Below are positions 33,732-42,217 of a stretch of DNA of 64,000 nucleotides, one piece after another. How positions within the stretch are numbered: position 1 is the stretch's first letter; each line of letters starts with the position of its first letter. Source of the DNA: JADJRH01 sp046351455 (lineage in GTDB: Bacteria; Myxococcota_A; Polyangia; Polyangiales; Polyangiaceae); NCBI GenBank assembly GCA_046351455.1, contig JAXLYM010000019.1, positions 124,001 to 188,000 on the forward strand. The letters are read 5' to 3'. The notes under the pieces are model-generated. The model worked only from the letters and a program-made list of their open reading frames with translations. It was not told where the DNA came from and did no database searches. A program made the translations under genes and the position numbers.

Positions 33732-35375
33732 TCACATCGTGCAGGCGCCGGCGCCGTCGCAGTTGTTGTTGGCGCCGTTGCACTCGCTCGCAGGGTCCGT
33801 CCCGGTCGGGACGAAGGTGCACGTGCCGAGCGAGCCGGCCACGTTGCACGCCTTGCACAGGCCCTGGCAGCCGTCCGCGCAGCACACGCCGTCCGTGCAG
33901 AAGCCGGAGTCGCACTCACCCGCGTTGCCGCAGTTCTGACCGAGGGGCTTGTTGCACGCGCCGTTGCCGTTGCACGACGACGCCGCGCACTCGTTCGCCG
34001 GGTCCTGCCCCGCCGGGATGTTCGTGCACACGCCCATCGTACCGGGCAGGTTGCACGCCTTGCACGCGGTGCCGCAGCTCGAGTTGCAGCACACGCCGTC
34101 GACGCAGTTGCCCGAGATGCAGTCGCCGCCGTTCGCGCAGGTCTGGCCGTTCGGCGTGCCGCAGCCGCCGTTGCCGTCGCACGTGGAGGCGCCGGCGCAC
34201 TCGTTCGACGGGTCCTGCCCGGAGGGGATGTTCATGCACGTGCCGACGGAGCCAGGCAGGTTGCACGCCCTGCACATGCCCTGGCACGGCGACGCACAAC
34301 ACACCATGTCCGTGCAGTTGCCAGACTGGCACGTCGCGCCCGACATGCAGGTCGTGCCGTTCGGATCCTTCGCCGCGCACTTGCTGTTCGCGTCGCAGAG
34401 GTCGCTCTGGCAGTTCGAGTTGAGGCCCGCGCACTCTTTCCCGATGCCGCACTTGTTGCAGTTGGCGCCGCCGCAGTCGACGTCGGACTCGCCGTTGTTG
34501 AGGACGTTGTCGCTGCACGTCGGCGCGCACGTACCGTTCATGCCCGTGCACTGGCCGCCGGTGCAATCACCGTCGACGTTGCAGCCCTTGCCCGGCCCGC
34601 AGCCATTGCAATCACCGCCGCAGTCGACGTCGGTCTCGGTGCCGTTCTTGATGTTGTCGCTGCAGGACGGCGCGGCGCATTTGCCGTTGGGCGCGCACTT
34701 CTGGCTCGCGCAGTCGGAGTCCTGATTGCAGTCCTGGTTCGTGTCGCACGGCGGGCACTGGCCGCCGCCGCAGTCGGTGTCGGTCTCCATGCCGTTCTTC
34801 ATGCCGTCGCCGCACGTGGCCGAGACGCACTTGTGCGTGCCCATGTCGCAGACGGGCTTCTGCGCGTCCTTGCAGTCGCCGCTCACGAGGCACTCGACAC
34901 AGTTGCCGCCGCCGTCGCACACGGTGCCGCCGTCGGAGTTGCAGCTCGTCCCCGCGGCCGCTGGCATCGTCTGCGGGTCGCCGGCCGCGCTGCACGAGTC
35001 GTCGGTGCAGGCGTTGCCGTCGTCGAGCACGTCCGTCGTGTCGGGCTCGTTCATGACGCTGCCGCCCTTGCAAACGGCCTTCTTGCAGTCACCCGGGGTC
35101 TGCGTGCTCACCACGCTGCCGTCGGCCTGCGCCTTCGATCCGCAGACGTTGGATTCGCACGTGGCGACCTGGCACGGATCGCCGGGATCCGGGCAGTCCG
35201 CGGCCGTACAGCAGCCGCCGTTGCACGTCATCGTGACGTGACCGCCCGTGCCTCCGTTGCCGCCGGTGCCGGCACCTCCGGCGCCGGGCTTGAACTGATC
35301 GAAGTCCAGGGTGCACGCCGCGAACGACGAGGACACCAACGCGAGAGCAAAACCAAGAGCAAAGGCGCGCTTCAT
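33732..35375 (-). CDS. Cysteine-rich repeat lipoprotein
   Basis: 547 residues from the ATG at 35375 (MKRAFALGFALALVSSSFAAC, lipobox Cys20). The rest is extremely Cys-rich. The first half has DGxETDxDCGGxCxxC-type units (GTETDVDCGGDCNGC, NGESDVDCGGANCNKC). The second half has about four units of roughly 65 residues with SGxCxDGVCC, C-x-x-x-C-x-A-C-N-L-P-G-x-x-G-x-C and NEC. All cysteines are probably disulphide-bonded outside the cytoplasm. Such proteins are frequent in large myxobacterial genomes and may be adhesins or matrix parts; no function is proven. A 21-codon upstream extension is rejected because it precedes the signal peptide. Confidence 0.9.
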   Translation of the reverse strand: MKRAFALGFALALVSSSFAACTLDFDQFKPGAGGAGTGGNGGTGGHVTMTCNGGCCTAADCPDPGDPCQVATCESNVCGSKAQADGSVVSTQTPGDCKKAVCKGGSVMNEPDTTDVLDDGNACTDDSCSAAGDPQTMPAAAGTSCNSDGGTVCDGGGNCVECLVSGDCKDAQKPVCDMGTHKCVSATCGDGMKNGMETDTDCGGGQCPPCDTNQDCNQDSDCASQKCAPNGKCAAPSCSDNIKNGTETDVDCGGDCNGCGPGKGCNVDGDCTGGQCTGMNGTCAPTCSDNVLNNGESDVDCGGANCNKCGIGKECAGLNSNCQSDLCDANSKCAAKDPNGTTCMSGATCQSGNCTDMVCCASPCQGMCRACNLPGSVGTCMNIPSGQDPSNECAGASTCDGNGGCGTPNGQTCANGGDCISGNCVDGVCCNSSCGTACKACNLPGTMGVCTNIPAGQDPANECAASSCNGNGACNKPLGQNCGNAGECDSGFCTDGVCCADGCQGLCKACNVAGSLGTCTFVPTGTDPASECNGANNNCDGAGACTM

Positions 35376-35388
35376 TTCGGGATCGAGG

Positions 35389-36363
35389 TTATTCGAGACC
35401 TCGTCCCTCGTCACCGCCGTCCAGCAACGAAAGCGCAACCGGCAGCTCCTTTTCCAGACGGGCCGCGAGGGCCTCCCGCGCGGTGCGCAAGCGGTGATGC
35501 ACCACCATCCGGTCCCCCGCCGAGAGGGCCCGGGCCCGAGCGATGGCCGCGATCGCCTCGTCCAGGTCGTGCATGTCGCCGAGGCGCTTCTGCATCTTGG
35601 TGGCCGCCTTCACGCGGTCCGAGAGCGCCGTCGCGAGCGGGCCGGAGCGCGCGATCGCCTTCGAAAGAAGCTCTCCCGTGTACCGAACGCCCTTCCAGCG
35701 GATGCGCAGCTCGTGGAGCTGCTCGGGCGTCTCGACGTTGGGGAGCGCCGCCTCCTTCGCCGTCTTCTTGGCCGCGCGCTCCATCGCCTGGATCGCCAGC
35801 GCGCGCGTCGCGACGTGGCCGGCCTTCTCGCGGAGGGGCAGCTCCTGCGCGAGCGTGAGCGCGTGCGACAAGGACATGGGGCGCCGGCGCGCCGCGGCCG
35901 GGGGGCTCACGACGGCGCCGTCCACGATGGGCTCTCGCGGCGCGTCCCCCGTCGGCGTGAGCTGCAAGGTGATCTCCGTCCGGAGCTCGCGCTCGCGCCG
36001 GGCCCGTCCGGCGAGCCACGTGTCGACCCGCGCGCGCGTCGCCTCCGGCAGCGTGATCTTTTGCAGCGTCTCGGCGAGGACCTCTTCGTCGCGCACCGCG
36101 CCCGCCGCCCGCGCGAACCGCCGCAAACCCTCTTGCAGCCGCGCCATCGCCTTGCGCTTGAACAGCGGCGCCGCGGCCTTGAGCAGCGTGCGCAGCTTCC
36201 GCAGCGCGACGCGGTAGTCGTGGATCGCCTCGGGATCCAGGGTGCCTTCCTTCGCGGACTCGACGACGCGGCTCGCGCCCGCCCGCACCCGCGCGCACTC
36301 GTTCTGGAGGAGCGCGCGGACATGCTCCACCGCGAGGACCGGCACCTTCATGTTCCCCGTCAT
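35389..36363 (-). CDS. CHAD domain protein (inorganic polyphosphate binding)
   Basis: 324 residues. The all-helical CHAD fold has conserved His and basic residues: HDYRVALRKLRTLLKAAAPLF (about 43-63) and LHELRIRWKGVRYTGEL, with many surface Arg/Lys. CHAD domains bind polyphosphate and are often found at polyphosphate granules. It starts at an ATG overlapping the stop of RNase J (ATGA), so the two are translationally coupled. A second ATG four codons later is also possible. The middle part (about 140-185) is Pro/Ala-rich. No CYTH domain or polyphosphate kinase is nearby. Confidence 0.88.
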   Translation of the reverse strand: MTGNMKVPVLAVEHVRALLQNECARVRAGASRVVESAKEGTLDPEAIHDYRVALRKLRTLLKAAAPLFKRKAMARLQEGLRRFARAAGAVRDEEVLAETLQKITLPEATRARVDTWLAGRARRERELRTEITLQLTPTGDAPREPIVDGAVVSPPAAARRRPMSLSHALTLAQELPLREKAGHVATRALAIQAMERAAKKTAKEAALPNVETPEQLHELRIRWKGVRYTGELLSKAIARSGPLATALSDRVKAATKMQKRLGDMHDLDEAIAAIARARALSAGDRMVVHHRLRTAREALAARLEKELPVALSLLDGGDEGRGLE

Positions 36364-38060
36364 ACCCTGCTGAAGAGGACCTGGACGATCGGTTTGTGGC
36401 GCGTCCTCTGCTCGATCGATTTGCGTACGGCGAGGCGCACCACCTCCGCGAGATCGTCGGGGCGCGCGCGCAGAGGCTCGCTGGCCTGCGCGATCGATTG
36501 CACGGCCGCTCGGCCCGCTGCGCGCAGGAGATTCTCGTCGCGGCCGTAGGGGACGCCGCGCATCGCGATCTCCGGGCGCGCCGCCACCGCGCCGCGCGCG
36601 TCGAGCGCCACCGACACGAGCACGACGCCCACACGACCGAGGGCCGCGCGCTCGCGCAGCGCCTCCTCCGGGATCTCCTCGCCCGCGAACGCCGCCACGC
36701 GTCCCACCGGCGCGCGGCCCACCTTCTCCGGCGCGGTCTCCTTCGTGAGCTCGACGACCTCCCCGTTCTCCGCGACGCACAGCTCCGCGACGCCCGTCGA
36801 GCGCGCCGTCTCCGCGTGACGAAGCAGGTGATGCAGCGTCCCGTGCACGGGCACGAACGCGCGCGGGCGCACCATCTCGAGCATGCGGCGCTGCTCGTCG
36901 CGGTGCGCGTGACCGCTCGCGTGGATGCGGCGATCGAGCGACCACGTCACGAGATCCGCGCCGCGTCGCAGGAGCGCGCTCACGAGATCCGAGACGGCGC
37001 GGTCGTTGCCGGGGATGACGCGCGACGACAGGATCACGCGGTCCCCCTCGTCGATCCGCATCGACGGGTGCGTGCCCTCCGCGAGCCGCGTGAGGCCGGA
37101 GCCGCGCTCCGCCTGCGTGCCGCCCGCGATCACGAGCACGCGCTCCCGAGGCATCCCCGCGGCCACCTCGCCGGGCACCACGAGATCGCTCGGCCACCGC
37201 ACGCGACCGACCGTCTGGATCGATCGCGCGTGGTTCTGCACGCTGCGCCCGAGCAAGACGAGCCGCCGCCCCGTGCGCTGCGCCGCGTCCCCGAGCGCGA
37301 TCAGCCGGTGCGCGTTGGAGGCGAACATGCCCACGAACACGCGGTTCTTCGTGCCCTCCACGAGCTCCGTCAGCGCCGCGCACACGTCGCGCTCGCTGGC
37401 CGAGGAGCCGGGCGAGTCGACGTTCGTGCTGTCCGAGAGCAGGAGCCGCACGCCCTCGTCCCCCAGCTCTTCGAAGCGCATCTCGTCCGTCAGCTCGCCG
37501 TCGATCGGCGCCGGATCCAGCTTGAAATCCCCGGTGTGGACGACGAGGCCCGCCACCGTCCGGATCGCGAGCGCGGTCGCGTCGGCGATGGAGTGCGTCA
37601 CGCGCAGCGGCTCGATGTCGAAGGGGCCGACGCCGAAGCGCTTGCCCACGGTCGTCGGCAAGAGGTCCACCGCGTCGTCGAGGCGGTGCTCCGCGAGCCT
37701 TCCTTTCACGAGCTCCAGCGTGCACGACGGCCCGTACACGGGGACGCGCAGGCGCGACAGCAAGTACGGCAGCGCGCCGATGTGATCCTCGTGGCCGTGC
37801 GTCAGCACCACGCCGCGCACGCGCTCCGGCGCGTCGAGCAGGTAATCGAAGCGCGGGTGCACCACGTCGATGCCGAGGTCGACCGACGGGAACGTGACGC
37901 CGCAGTCGATCACGATGGAGCCCGTGTCCTGCTCCAGGACGAGGCAGTTCATCCCGATCTCGCCCCACCCGCCGAGGGCGACGAGACGCAGGGTTCCGGG
38001 CGCGGGCGGCGCAACGTGATCGCGATCGGGCGCGGGGCGGTAGAGCGAAGGGGTCGTCAA
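36360..38060 (-). CDS. rnj: Ribonuclease J
   Basis: 566 residues. Metallo-beta-lactamase/beta-CASP nuclease with 5'-exo and endonuclease activity in RNA decay and rRNA maturation. The zinc site is HGHEDHIG (88-95). The distinctive start ALGGWGEIGMNCLVLE (28-43) and the beta-CASP part (SVQNHARSIQTVG, VIAGGTQAERGSGLTRLAEG, HASGHAHRDEQRRML, FVPVHGTLHHLLRHA) are complete. The C-terminal domain is present. The length is typical. It is divergent from the 38126 gene with a 65-bp gap and coupled to the CHAD gene downstream. Confidence 0.95.
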   Translation of the reverse strand: MTTPSLYRPAPDRDHVAPPAPGTLRLVALGGWGEIGMNCLVLEQDTGSIVIDCGVTFPSVDLGIDVVHPRFDYLLDAPERVRGVVLTHGHEDHIGALPYLLSRLRVPVYGPSCTLELVKGRLAEHRLDDAVDLLPTTVGKRFGVGPFDIEPLRVTHSIADATALAIRTVAGLVVHTGDFKLDPAPIDGELTDEMRFEELGDEGVRLLLSDSTNVDSPGSSASERDVCAALTELVEGTKNRVFVGMFASNAHRLIALGDAAQRTGRRLVLLGRSVQNHARSIQTVGRVRWPSDLVVPGEVAAGMPRERVLVIAGGTQAERGSGLTRLAEGTHPSMRIDEGDRVILSSRVIPGNDRAVSDLVSALLRRGADLVTWSLDRRIHASGHAHRDEQRRMLEMVRPRAFVPVHGTLHHLLRHAETARSTGVAELCVAENGEVVELTKETAPEKVGRAPVGRVAAFAGEEIPEEALRERAALGRVGVVLVSVALDARGAVAARPEIAMRGVPYGRDENLLRAAGRAAVQSIAQASEPLRARPDDLAEVVRLAVRKSIEQRTRHKPIVQVLFSRV

Positions 38061-38125
38061 AACAATCTCCGGAAATCGTGACGCATCATAGTCGCGCCGC
38101 TCGGATTGACCCTATAAGCCGGCGC

Positions 38126-39151
38126 ATGAACGACGTCTCCACCGCCGGTGCCTCGGGCAAAGAAGGCGTGCCAGAAGCCGCGAAAGAAAGCGAGCCCGCG
38201 CGCGGCCTGCCTTTCGCGACGCGCCTCGTGATCCTCGCGCTCGTCGTGGCGCTGTTCCTGTTCGCGCATGGTCCGCTGTGGAGCCACCCCTGGGACGCGG
38301 GCGCGCTCGACTCGGCGATCTTCTGGAGCTACCTGCCGATCCCGGTGCTCGTCGCGGCGGGCCTCCTCGTCGCGAAGCGCTTTTCGTGGCTGTTTTTGTG
38401 CCTGGAGTCGATGGCGATCGTGCTCGTGAAGTACGCGATCACCTTCTCGCTCGCGCTGGTGTTCTGGGCCGTGAGCGGTCCGCCGCCCGCCCCCGCGAAG
38501 ACGGCGGCCCCGCCGAAGACCGCGGCCGCCCCCGCGGAGCCGCCGCCTCCCCCGCCGACGCCGATCGCCGCCGATCAGAAGGGATCCGTGCGCGGCGTCG
38601 TGAAGGACGGGGCCGGTCAGCCGGTCGCGGGCGCGTTCGTCTTCGTCGCGAGCGGGCTGGAGGCCTTCGTCTTCGAGCGGCCGACGGAGCCGGTGCGCGT
38701 GGAGAACGACGGCAAATCGGTGCACGTCAGCGCCGACGGATCGCGCGGGGAGAAGCTGCCGGCGGGCCTCGTGGTGGCGCGCGCGGGTCAGCCGATCCAG
38801 GGCCGCTCGCTCGACGGTCACCTGCACACGCTCGTCGCGACCGGCGACAGCACGTTCAACATCCCGATGATCTCCTCCGGCGTGTGGAGCACCGTCGTGA
38901 TCCGGGAGCCCGCGAAGGTGTCGCGCCTGCGATGCACCGTCCACCCCGAGGGCGAGACGCCGGGCCACCTCGTCGTGCTCGATCATCCGTTCTACACGGC
39001 GACCGGCGCGGACGGCTCGTTCCGCATCGAGGGCATCCCCGGCGCAAAGATCACGCTCGGCGCCTTCCACCCGAGTCTCGGTGAGGGCGCGGCGCCGATC
39101 GAGATCGCCCCGCGCGCCGAGGCTTCGGTGGATCTGCGCGTCGCGAAGTAG
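38126..39151 (+). CDS. Membrane protein with cupredoxin-like/carboxypeptidase-regulatory C-terminus
   Basis: 341 residues from the ATG at 38126. Three or four TM helices lie between about 33 and 120, followed by a Pro/Ala-rich linker. A beta-sandwich begins at about 155 (GSVRGVVKDGAGQPVAGAFVFV). The later part reads RLRCTVHPEGETPGHLVVLDHPFYTATGADGSF. This matches the common pattern C-x-x-H-P-(W/x)-M-x-x-(Y/x) of cupredoxin-like proteins fused to a carboxypeptidase-regulatory fold. Cys270 and His273 are kept, but the Met ligand is absent, so copper binding is doubtful. Probably faces the periplasm. Confidence 0.8.
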   Translation: MNDVSTAGASGKEGVPEAAKESEPARGLPFATRLVILALVVALFLFAHGPLWSHPWDAGALDSAIFWSYLPIPVLVAAGLLVAKRFSWLFLCLESMAIVLVKYAITFSLALVFWAVSGPPPAPAKTAAPPKTAAAPAEPPPPPPTPIAADQKGSVRGVVKDGAGQPVAGAFVFVASGLEAFVFERPTEPVRVENDGKSVHVSADGSRGEKLPAGLVVARAGQPIQGRSLDGHLHTLVATGDSTFNIPMISSGVWSTVVIREPAKVSRLRCTVHPEGETPGHLVVLDHPFYTATGADGSFRIEGIPGAKITLGAFHPSLGEGAAPIEIAPRAEASVDLRVAK

Positions 39152-39221
39152 TCCCAGAAAGTCCTACCGCGGCCGTGGTTGGTTGACAGTCACGCCGCCC
39201 CTCGCGTTGACTCGTTCGACG

Positions 39222-41825
39222 ATGGGTTCGATCGGCTGGCTCGCGATCGCGGATCTCCACGCCGGACCACCCGGCGCGCCGACTTTGTGGACCGCCGCGG
39301 AGGAGGAGCTCCGGCGCGATCTGGAGCGGGTCCACAAGCACGCCGGGCCCTTCGATTTCGTGCTCTGCGCGGGCGATCTCGTGCAGACGGGCGCGCTCGG
39401 CGATCTCGGATTTTTGACCGAGCGGCTGGAGACGGTACTGCGGCATTTGCAGACGCTCGGGTCGTCGCCGGCGGTGCTCGCGGTGCCGGGCAATCACGAT
39501 CTGGTGCCGCCGGATCCGAAATCGCCCGCGGCGCGCGCGCTGCTCCAGTGGTCGCACGATCCGGAGCTGCGCGGCAGCCTCTTCTGGAACGAGACGAGCG
39601 GGCAAGGGTACCGCGACGTCGTCGCCGCTTCGTTTCAGGACTTCTCCGCGTGGTGCCGCGCGTGGAACGAGGTGCACCCGCTCGGCGCCGCGTGGTCGCG
39701 CAACACCGCGGGCCTCTTGCCAGGCGACTTCGCCGCGAGCCTCCGCACGGAGAGCGCGTCGCTCGGGATCGTCGGCCTCAACTCCGCGTTCCTCCACCTC
39801 GCGCCCGGCAAGGCGCGCGGCACGATGGCGATCCACCCCGCGCAGCTCCAGAAGCTTTGTGGCGATCCGCACGAGTGGGCGATGGCGCACGACGCGTGCA
39901 TCCTCGTGACGCACCACCCGCCGGAGTGGCTGACGCCGGACGCGCTGCCGCTCTATCAGGGCGCGATCTTCCGGCCGGAGTGGTTCGCCGCGCACTTCTG
40001 CGGCCACGCGCACGAGCCTCCGAGCGGCGCGGTGTCGGCGGGCTCCGGGCAGGCGAACCGCGTGTACCAGGTGCCTTCGTTCCTCGGGCTGGAGACGTGG
40101 CCGGACGCGCGCAGCAACGCGGTGCCGCGCGTGCACGGCTACTTCGCGGTGCGGCTCGACGTCGACGCGGACCGCCGCGGCGGGCTCACGATCTGGCCGC
40201 GCCTCGTGCAGCCGCAGAAGGGCGCGCCCGGCAAATACAGGGTGATCCCGGATCACGCCGATTTCGATCTCGACGACGAGGGCGCCTTCAAGGTGGACCT
40301 CGGCGTGCGTACGACGACGCCGCCCGCGCGCTCGTTGCGGTTCGCGTCCCCGCGCGCAGCGGCGCCGGCGGCCGCGCGCGCACCGGCCACGGCGACGCCG
40401 CTCCCCGGCGCGATCGCCGCGAACGTGGCGGCTCCCAACGTCGCAGCGCCCACCGCGGCGGCTCCGAACGCGGCGGACGCGGACACGGCGACCGCGGACG
40501 CGCCTCCGCGATCGACGACGGCGCGCTCGCTCCTGGCCCTCGCGGCGCAGGCGACGGCCATCGACACGAAAACGCCTACGAAACAAGCCGAAACGAAGAA
40601 GTCTCCCGAGGCCGCACCGAAGCGCGCGGCCCCCGAGGGCGACGCGCCGACGCTCGTGAGCGGGCCTCCGAAGGCGGCGCCCTCGTTCGCGGACACGGCG
40701 TCGCTCCCGGTGGTGTCGCGCACGATCGTGAGCGGTGACGAGGGAGAGGACGACGAGGACGCGCCGCCGGAGCCGCCGGGCCTCGGGTACAACCCGCGCT
40801 GGTACGTGCCGAACGAGTCGAAGGAGCAGCTCATCCTCGGCACGCTCCGCCATCCGGGCGCGCCGGTCGTCGTCACGGCGCCGCCGTTCTCGGGCAAGAG
40901 CACGGTGCTCCAGCGCATCGTGTCGCGCCTCCGCGACGAGCACAAAAGCGGCCGCGAGCGCTGCCTCGTGCTCTTGATCGACCTCGGATCCATGGGCGAC
41001 GCGACGCTGAACGATCCGCCTTCGTTCTTCGTCGAGCTCGCGAACCAGATCGTCGACGCGTACGAGCGCGCGGTGCGCGAGGCCGGAAAGCCGGTGCCCC
41101 CCGACACGGACGACTGGGTCGACCTCGCGTGGAAGCGCCCCGGCGCCGCGGAGGCGCGCCTCACGAACCTCGTGGAGCGCCGCATCCTCCGCGACGATCA
41201 CGACCGCATGGTGCTCGCGATCGATCGCGCGGACCGCTTCGTCGGCAAGCCCGCGGGCGATCCGATGGCGCGCATGCTCCGCCAGTGGGTGCGGGCCGGC
41301 GCGCTCGGCGATCCGCTGTGGGTGCCGTTCCGATTGGGCCTCGCGGCGGCCGGATCCGCGCTCTATTTCTACGCGCCCGACGCGGTGAGCGAGCTGTTCG
41401 CGAGCGCGACGCACGTGCGCATCGAGAGCTTCGGCCTCGGCGACGTGCGCCTCATGGCGAAGATGTACGGCGGCCCGTGGACGGACGCGGAGCTCGCGCG
41501 CCTCGTCGAGATGGTGGACGGCCAGCCGTACCTCTGCCGCATGATCTTGTTCCTCTCGTGCACGGGCGTGCCGAAGACGGAGCTGCTCGACGTGGAGCGC
41601 CTCAAGATCGAGCACTGCGCGACGGTGCTGCGCCAGGTGTGGCTCCGCGTCGCCGAACAGCCGGACCTGCGCAAGCCGCTGTGCTTGCTGCTGCGCGATC
41701 CGACGACGAAGCTGACGACGGACGAGTACCACCGCCTGTACCAAGCGGGCCTCGTACGCCGGGTCGACGGGGCGTACACGGTGCCGAACCAGCTCGTGGC
41801 CAATTATTTCCGGGAGCAGTGTTGA
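39222..41825 (+). CDS. Calcineurin-like metallophosphoesterase fused to STAND-type AAA ATPase
   Basis: 867 residues. The phosphoesterase (about 1-330) has all five motifs: ADLHAG (Asp11, His13), CAGDLVQTG (Asp52), PGNHD (91-93), THHPPEW and CGHAHEP. An Ala/Pro/Thr-rich linker of about 170 residues follows. The C-terminal part (about 525-867) is an AAA_35-like domain: YVPNESKEQLILGTL, P-loop PPFSGKST (Lys559), MVLAIDRADRF as Walker B, and a GQPYLCRMI helix. STAND ATPases act as ligand-triggered switches, so this looks like a nucleotide-gated phosphoesterase. The substrate is unknown. No TM helix is seen. A small lipoprotein gene follows after 48 bp. Confidence 0.9.
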   Translation: MGSIGWLAIADLHAGPPGAPTLWTAAEEELRRDLERVHKHAGPFDFVLCAGDLVQTGALGDLGFLTERLETVLRHLQTLGSSPAVLAVPGNHDLVPPDPKSPAARALLQWSHDPELRGSLFWNETSGQGYRDVVAASFQDFSAWCRAWNEVHPLGAAWSRNTAGLLPGDFAASLRTESASLGIVGLNSAFLHLAPGKARGTMAIHPAQLQKLCGDPHEWAMAHDACILVTHHPPEWLTPDALPLYQGAIFRPEWFAAHFCGHAHEPPSGAVSAGSGQANRVYQVPSFLGLETWPDARSNAVPRVHGYFAVRLDVDADRRGGLTIWPRLVQPQKGAPGKYRVIPDHADFDLDDEGAFKVDLGVRTTTPPARSLRFASPRAAAPAAARAPATATPLPGAIAANVAAPNVAAPTAAAPNAADADTATADAPPRSTTARSLLALAAQATAIDTKTPTKQAETKKSPEAAPKRAAPEGDAPTLVSGPPKAAPSFADTASLPVVSRTIVSGDEGEDDEDAPPEPPGLGYNPRWYVPNESKEQLILGTLRHPGAPVVVTAPPFSGKSTVLQRIVSRLRDEHKSGRERCLVLLIDLGSMGDATLNDPPSFFVELANQIVDAYERAVREAGKPVPPDTDDWVDLAWKRPGAAEARLTNLVERRILRDDHDRMVLAIDRADRFVGKPAGDPMARMLRQWVRAGALGDPLWVPFRLGLAAAGSALYFYAPDAVSELFASATHVRIESFGLGDVRLMAKMYGGPWTDAELARLVEMVDGQPYLCRMILFLSCTGVPKTELLDVERLKIEHCATVLRQVWLRVAEQPDLRKPLCLLLRDPTTKLTTDEYHRLYQAGLVRRVDGAYTVPNQLVANYFREQC

Positions 41826-41873
41826 CAGGCCCTCACGAGAGCGGCTCTCCTTCGCGGCTGGGAGACACAAGAC

Positions 41874-42191
41874 ATGATGAAGAAGGCAGCAGCGGCGCTC
41901 CTGATTGCGGCGGGCGCGGTGGTCTCGTTCGTGGCGTGCGGCAACAACCACGGTACGTGTGAGTACAAGTTCGACGAGGCGTCGAAGGACGGCAGCATCC
42001 CGAAGGACACCGCGGTGTGTCTGCCGGACTGGGTCCCGACGGAGTGCAACGGCGCGGCGCTCTCGCAGGTGACGCTCGGCCTCAAGACGAGCGGATACCA
42101 GTTCACGCAGGGCGCGAAGTGCGAAGAGCGCGGCTACAAGACGTGCGGCAGCGGGCCCGCGATCATGTATTACAAGGAATGCAAGAAGTGA
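41874..42191 (+). CDS. Small Cys-containing lipoprotein
   Basis: 105 residues. The signal peptide has a lipobox (VVSFVAC). The mature part, about 85 residues, has five more Cys (GTCEYKF, VCLPDWVPTEC, KCEERGYKTC), likely disulphide-bonded. It ends with YYKECKK. The start could be either Met1 or Met2. No known family. It is convergent with the 42218 gene with only 26 bp between. Confidence 0.8.
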   Translation: MMKKAAAALLIAAGAVVSFVACGNNHGTCEYKFDEASKDGSIPKDTAVCLPDWVPTECNGAALSQVTLGLKTSGYQFTQGAKCEERGYKTCGSGPAIMYYKECKK

Positions 42192-42217
42192 CGTGAGCGC
42201 GACGCGGGGGGCGCTCT

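Noticed and set aside
33551..34423. 290-codon plus-strand open frame
   Set aside because: Ser/Arg/Thr/Cys-rich shadow opposite the Cys-rich lipoprotein; it begins within the dispersed repeat.
36364..37968. Long upstream extension of the CHAD frame
   Set aside because: It runs through RNase J in another frame. Homology starts at the ATG that overlaps the RNase J stop.
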